From: an uncultured Actinoplanes sp.
Lineage (GTDB): Bacteria; Actinomycetota; Actinomycetes; Mycobacteriales; Micromonosporaceae
Length of the DNA: 6,492 nt
NCBI RefSeq assembly: GCF_934643405.1
Contig: NZ_CAKUCL010000331.1
Span: 1 to 6,492 of the forward strand
Direction of reading: 5' to 3'
This document shows positions 5,194 to 6,492 of this stretch, in pieces (position 1 is the stretch's first letter; each line of letters begins with the position of its first letter). Made by a program: the position numbers and the translations under genes. The notes beneath the pieces are model-generated. The model searched no databases and was not told the origin of the DNA. It worked only from the letters and a program-made list of their open reading frames with translations.

Positions 5194-5230
5194 CAGGATA
5201 TCCCCTCGTCGCAGCGGGTGAGACGGGCGC

Positions 5231-5255
5231 GCCGGTACGGACGTCGATTACCGGC
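5231..5255 (-). terminator. Inverted repeat across the stop codon of the upstream LacI gene
   Basis: GCCGGTA (5231-5237) pairs with TACCGGC (5249-5255) around an 11-nt loop. It includes the TAA stop codon of the upstream LacI gene and has no T-tail. A partial terminator or mRNA 3'-end stabiliser is possible. With only 80 bp to the next gene, read-through is likely. Confidence 0.3.
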
Positions 5256-6255
5256 CGGGCGGTCCGACGGTGTCGCGGTCGATCAGCACCGGTTCGACCA
5301 ACGCCGACTCCGGTGAGCGGGCCCCGGTGGCGAGCTGTTCCAGCAGCAGCCGCAACGCCTGCCGGCCCACCTCGGCGAACTCCTGGCGGATCGTGGTGAG
5401 CCCGGGATGGAAGAAGCCGGCCTCCGGCACGTCGTCGAAGCCGACGATGCTGACGTCGCCCGGCACCCGCCGCCCGTGCTCGGCCATCGCCCGCATGATG
5501 CCCAGCGCGACGTGGTCGTTCGCCGCGAAGATCGCGGTGCAGTCCGGGATCCGGGCCAGCATCCGGCCGCACTGATAGCCGGAGGCGGCCGACCAGCCCG
5601 CCCGCGGCATCGGCGGCGCGGTCGCGCCGGCCTCGGCCAGCGCCGCCCGCCAGCCCTGTTCGCGGGCCCGGCTGCCGTGCCACTGCTCCGGGCCGGCCAC
5701 GTGCCACACCGTGCGGTGGCCCTGCTCGAGCAGGCGGCGGGTGGCGAGCAGGCCCCCGGCGTACTGGTCGACCGAGACGTTCGCGATCTGCCACTCCGGC
5801 AGGCCGTCCACGGTGACGATCGGGATGCCGGCCGGGACCAGGCCCATCGACTCGGCGGCGGCGTCGACCGGGGCGATGAAGACCAGCCCGGCGGCGCCCT
5901 GCTGGACGAGCCGTTCGACGATGCGGCGCGAGGCGGCGGTGGCGTCGTACCCGGCGACGTGCCCGACGGTCAGCGACAGATCGGCGCCGAGCGCGGCCTC
6001 GCCGATCGCCTGGACCATGCTGGACGGTCCGTAGAGGGTGGTGTTCTGGGCGACCACACCGACCACGTTGGAGCGCCCGGTGGCGAGCACCCGGGCGGAC
6101 AGGTTGCGGCGGTAGCCGAGCTCGGCGATCGCGGCCAGCACCCGGGTGCGGGTGGTCGCCGAGACGTGCGGGTGGCCGTTGAGCACCCGCGAGACGGTCT
6201 GGTGCGAGACGCCGGCGCGGGCCGCCACGTCGGACATCACGGGCCGCCGGCTCAT
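5248..6255 (-). CDS. LacI/GalR-family transcriptional regulator (upstream copy)
   Basis: 335 residues. HTH MSDVAARAGVSHQTVSRVLN (about 7-26), then hinge SARVLATG with L57. The effector domain has GVVAQNTTLYGPSSM (66-80), AGLVFIAPVDAAAE, NVSVDQYAGGLLATRRLL, VWHVAGPEQWHG (183-194), WSAASGYQCGRMLA (221-234), FAANDHVALGIMRAM (243-257) and DVSIVGFDDVPEAGF (267-281). It lines up with the downstream LacI protein along its whole length and shares the stretch GVSHQTVSRVLN exactly, so the two are paralogues expected to read similar operators. ATG 6255 is chosen: it precedes the HTH by six residues and overlaps the stop of a 13-codon leader ORF (ATGA), which would explain the lack of a good RBS of its own. 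A promoter and operator-like site lie about 90-130 bp upstream, suggesting autoregulation. Sugar ligand unknown. Confidence 0.93.
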   Translation of the reverse strand: MSRRPVMSDVAARAGVSHQTVSRVLNGHPHVSATTRTRVLAAIAELGYRRNLSARVLATGRSNVVGVVAQNTTLYGPSSMVQAIGEAALGADLSLTVGHVAGYDATAASRRIVERLVQQGAAGLVFIAPVDAAAESMGLVPAGIPIVTVDGLPEWQIANVSVDQYAGGLLATRRLLEQGHRTVWHVAGPEQWHGSRAREQGWRAALAEAGATAPPMPRAGWSAASGYQCGRMLARIPDCTAIFAANDHVALGIMRAMAEHGRRVPGDVSIVGFDDVPEAGFFHPGLTTIRQEFAEVGRQALRLLLEQLATGARSPESALVEPVLIDRDTVGPPGR

Positions 6256-6293
6256 GCGCCCGCCACGCCGGTCCGGTGCTGGGGTGAGGGCAT
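6252..6293 (-). CDS. 13-residue leader ORF translationally coupled to the LacI gene
   Basis: ATG 6293 to TGA 6254-6252 encodes MPSPQHRTGVAGA. It has a clear Shine-Dalgarno (AAGGA, 6306-6302) with ideal 8-nt spacing, better than anything in front of the LacI ATG. Its stop codon overlaps the LacI start in the ATGA arrangement typical of translational coupling. No function for the peptide is recognisable; the act of translating it may be what matters. It was judged by RBS and overlap only, so a chance ORF remains possible. Confidence 0.45.
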   Translation of the reverse strand: MPSPQHRTGVAGA

Positions 6294-6341
6294 GCGAACC
6301 GTCCTTGGAGGATCGACCGCCGATGATGACAGCGGCGCGAT

Positions 6342-6355
6342 TGTGAACGCAAACA
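6342..6355. promoter_or_regulatory. LacI-type operator-like site O3
   Basis: TGTGAACGCAAACA shares 12 of 14 positions with O2 (TGTGAACGATAACA), in the same TGT...CG...ACA layout. It overlaps the -10 and the expected transcription start of the upstream LacI gene, a usual place for autorepression. Confidence 0.48.
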
Positions 6356-6381
6356 TGCGGGTCCCGAGTACGGACTGTCAA
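6352..6381 (-). promoter_or_regulatory. Promoter of the upstream LacI gene (and leader ORF)
   Basis: On the minus strand a perfect -35 TTGACA (6381-6376) is followed after 18 nt by CATGTT (6357-6352). A start near 6345 would give a leader of about 50 nt before the leader ORF's ATG. The -10 keeps the key A2 and T6. Site O3 overlaps its 3' end. Confidence 0.55.
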
Positions 6382-6387
6382 GGCTCC

Positions 6388-6403
6388 GTTACGTGTTCGT
6401 GAC
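6388..6403. promoter_or_regulatory. Imperfect dyad upstream of the LacI -35 element
   Basis: GTTACGTGTTCGTGAC has arms GTTACG/CGTGAC agreeing at 5 of 6 pairs around a 4-nt centre. It lies 7 bp upstream of the -35. Its layout differs from sites O1-O3, so if real it would bind another regulator. Confidence 0.25.
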
Positions 6404-6474
6404 ATTCCGGCGGTCCGGTGGTCAGCAGGCTTGATCGCGGCGCGGACCCTGCCGCAGGCAGCTGCATTCCCCAT

Positions 6475-6488
6475 TGTTAGCGATCTCA
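6475..6488. promoter_or_regulatory. Weak LacI-type operator-like site O4 at the right edge
   Basis: Read on the minus strand this is TGAGATCGCTAACA, matching O1 and O2 at 11 of 14 positions and keeping the half-site CGCTAACA found in O1. It lies about 120 bp upstream of the LacI promoter and may belong to a gene beyond the window. The rest of 6404-6474 shows only a small CTGCC/GGCAG stem. Confidence 0.3.
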
Positions 6489-6492
6489 AGTA

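Noticed and set aside
5168..5247. LacI operator in the gap between the two regulator genes
   Set aside because: TGTTGCGGG resembles a half-site, but no TGT...CG...ACA dyad of the right spacing is present.
4148..6352. One 734-residue minus-strand protein
   Set aside because: Its first part is an out-of-frame reading of the upstream LacI gene; only the end is the real downstream LacI protein, which has its own start at 5167.
6256..6489. N-terminal extension of the upstream LacI protein
   Set aside because: It would translate through the promoter and operator region, and family members begin a few residues before the HTH.

Overview
The window is very GC-rich, uses GTG and ATG starts, and looks like an actinobacterial chromosome, most likely Micromonosporaceae (Actinoplanes-like). 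That assignment rests on base composition, protein style and gene order, not on a database search. No rRNA, tRNA, insertion sequence or CRISPR array is visible.

Left part, plus strand (1-1739). It opens inside a bifunctional-nuclease-domain (BFN/DUF151) protein. Next comes a MerR-type regulator matching the mycobacterial Rv1829-Rv1830 (resR/mcdR) order, then a small class I SAM-dependent methyltransferase. Middle part, minus strand (1717-3371). A Pol I-type 5'-3' exonuclease ends in a textbook beta-clamp-binding motif (QLALF). It lies upstream of a chloramphenicol phosphotransferase-like P-loop kinase, whose 3' end overlaps the convergent methyltransferase gene by 23 bp.

Right part, minus strand (4148-6293). 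Two tandem LacI-family paralogues share an identical recognition-helix region (GVSHQTVSRVLN). The upstream one has a good promoter, an operator-like site overlapping it, and a 13-codon leader ORF whose stop overlaps the regulator's start (ATGA), suggesting translational coupling. Related 14-bp operator-like sites (TGTGNACGNWAACA type) occur twice in the exonuclease upstream region and, more weakly, at the right edge. I therefore infer that the LacI pair acts on several promoters, probably including sugar-utilisation genes beyond the right edge.

The most unusual structure is the 3627-4122 intergenic array. It has eight in-phase copies of a 61-bp unit, plus a half copy at the left end. Each unit can fold into a long, nearly continuous hairpin (outer GTGGGGA/TCCCCAC, inner CGCCG/CGGCG). 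The stems are conserved while the loop and linker vary, and the plus strand is strikingly G/T-rich. No protein-coding explanation is convincing.
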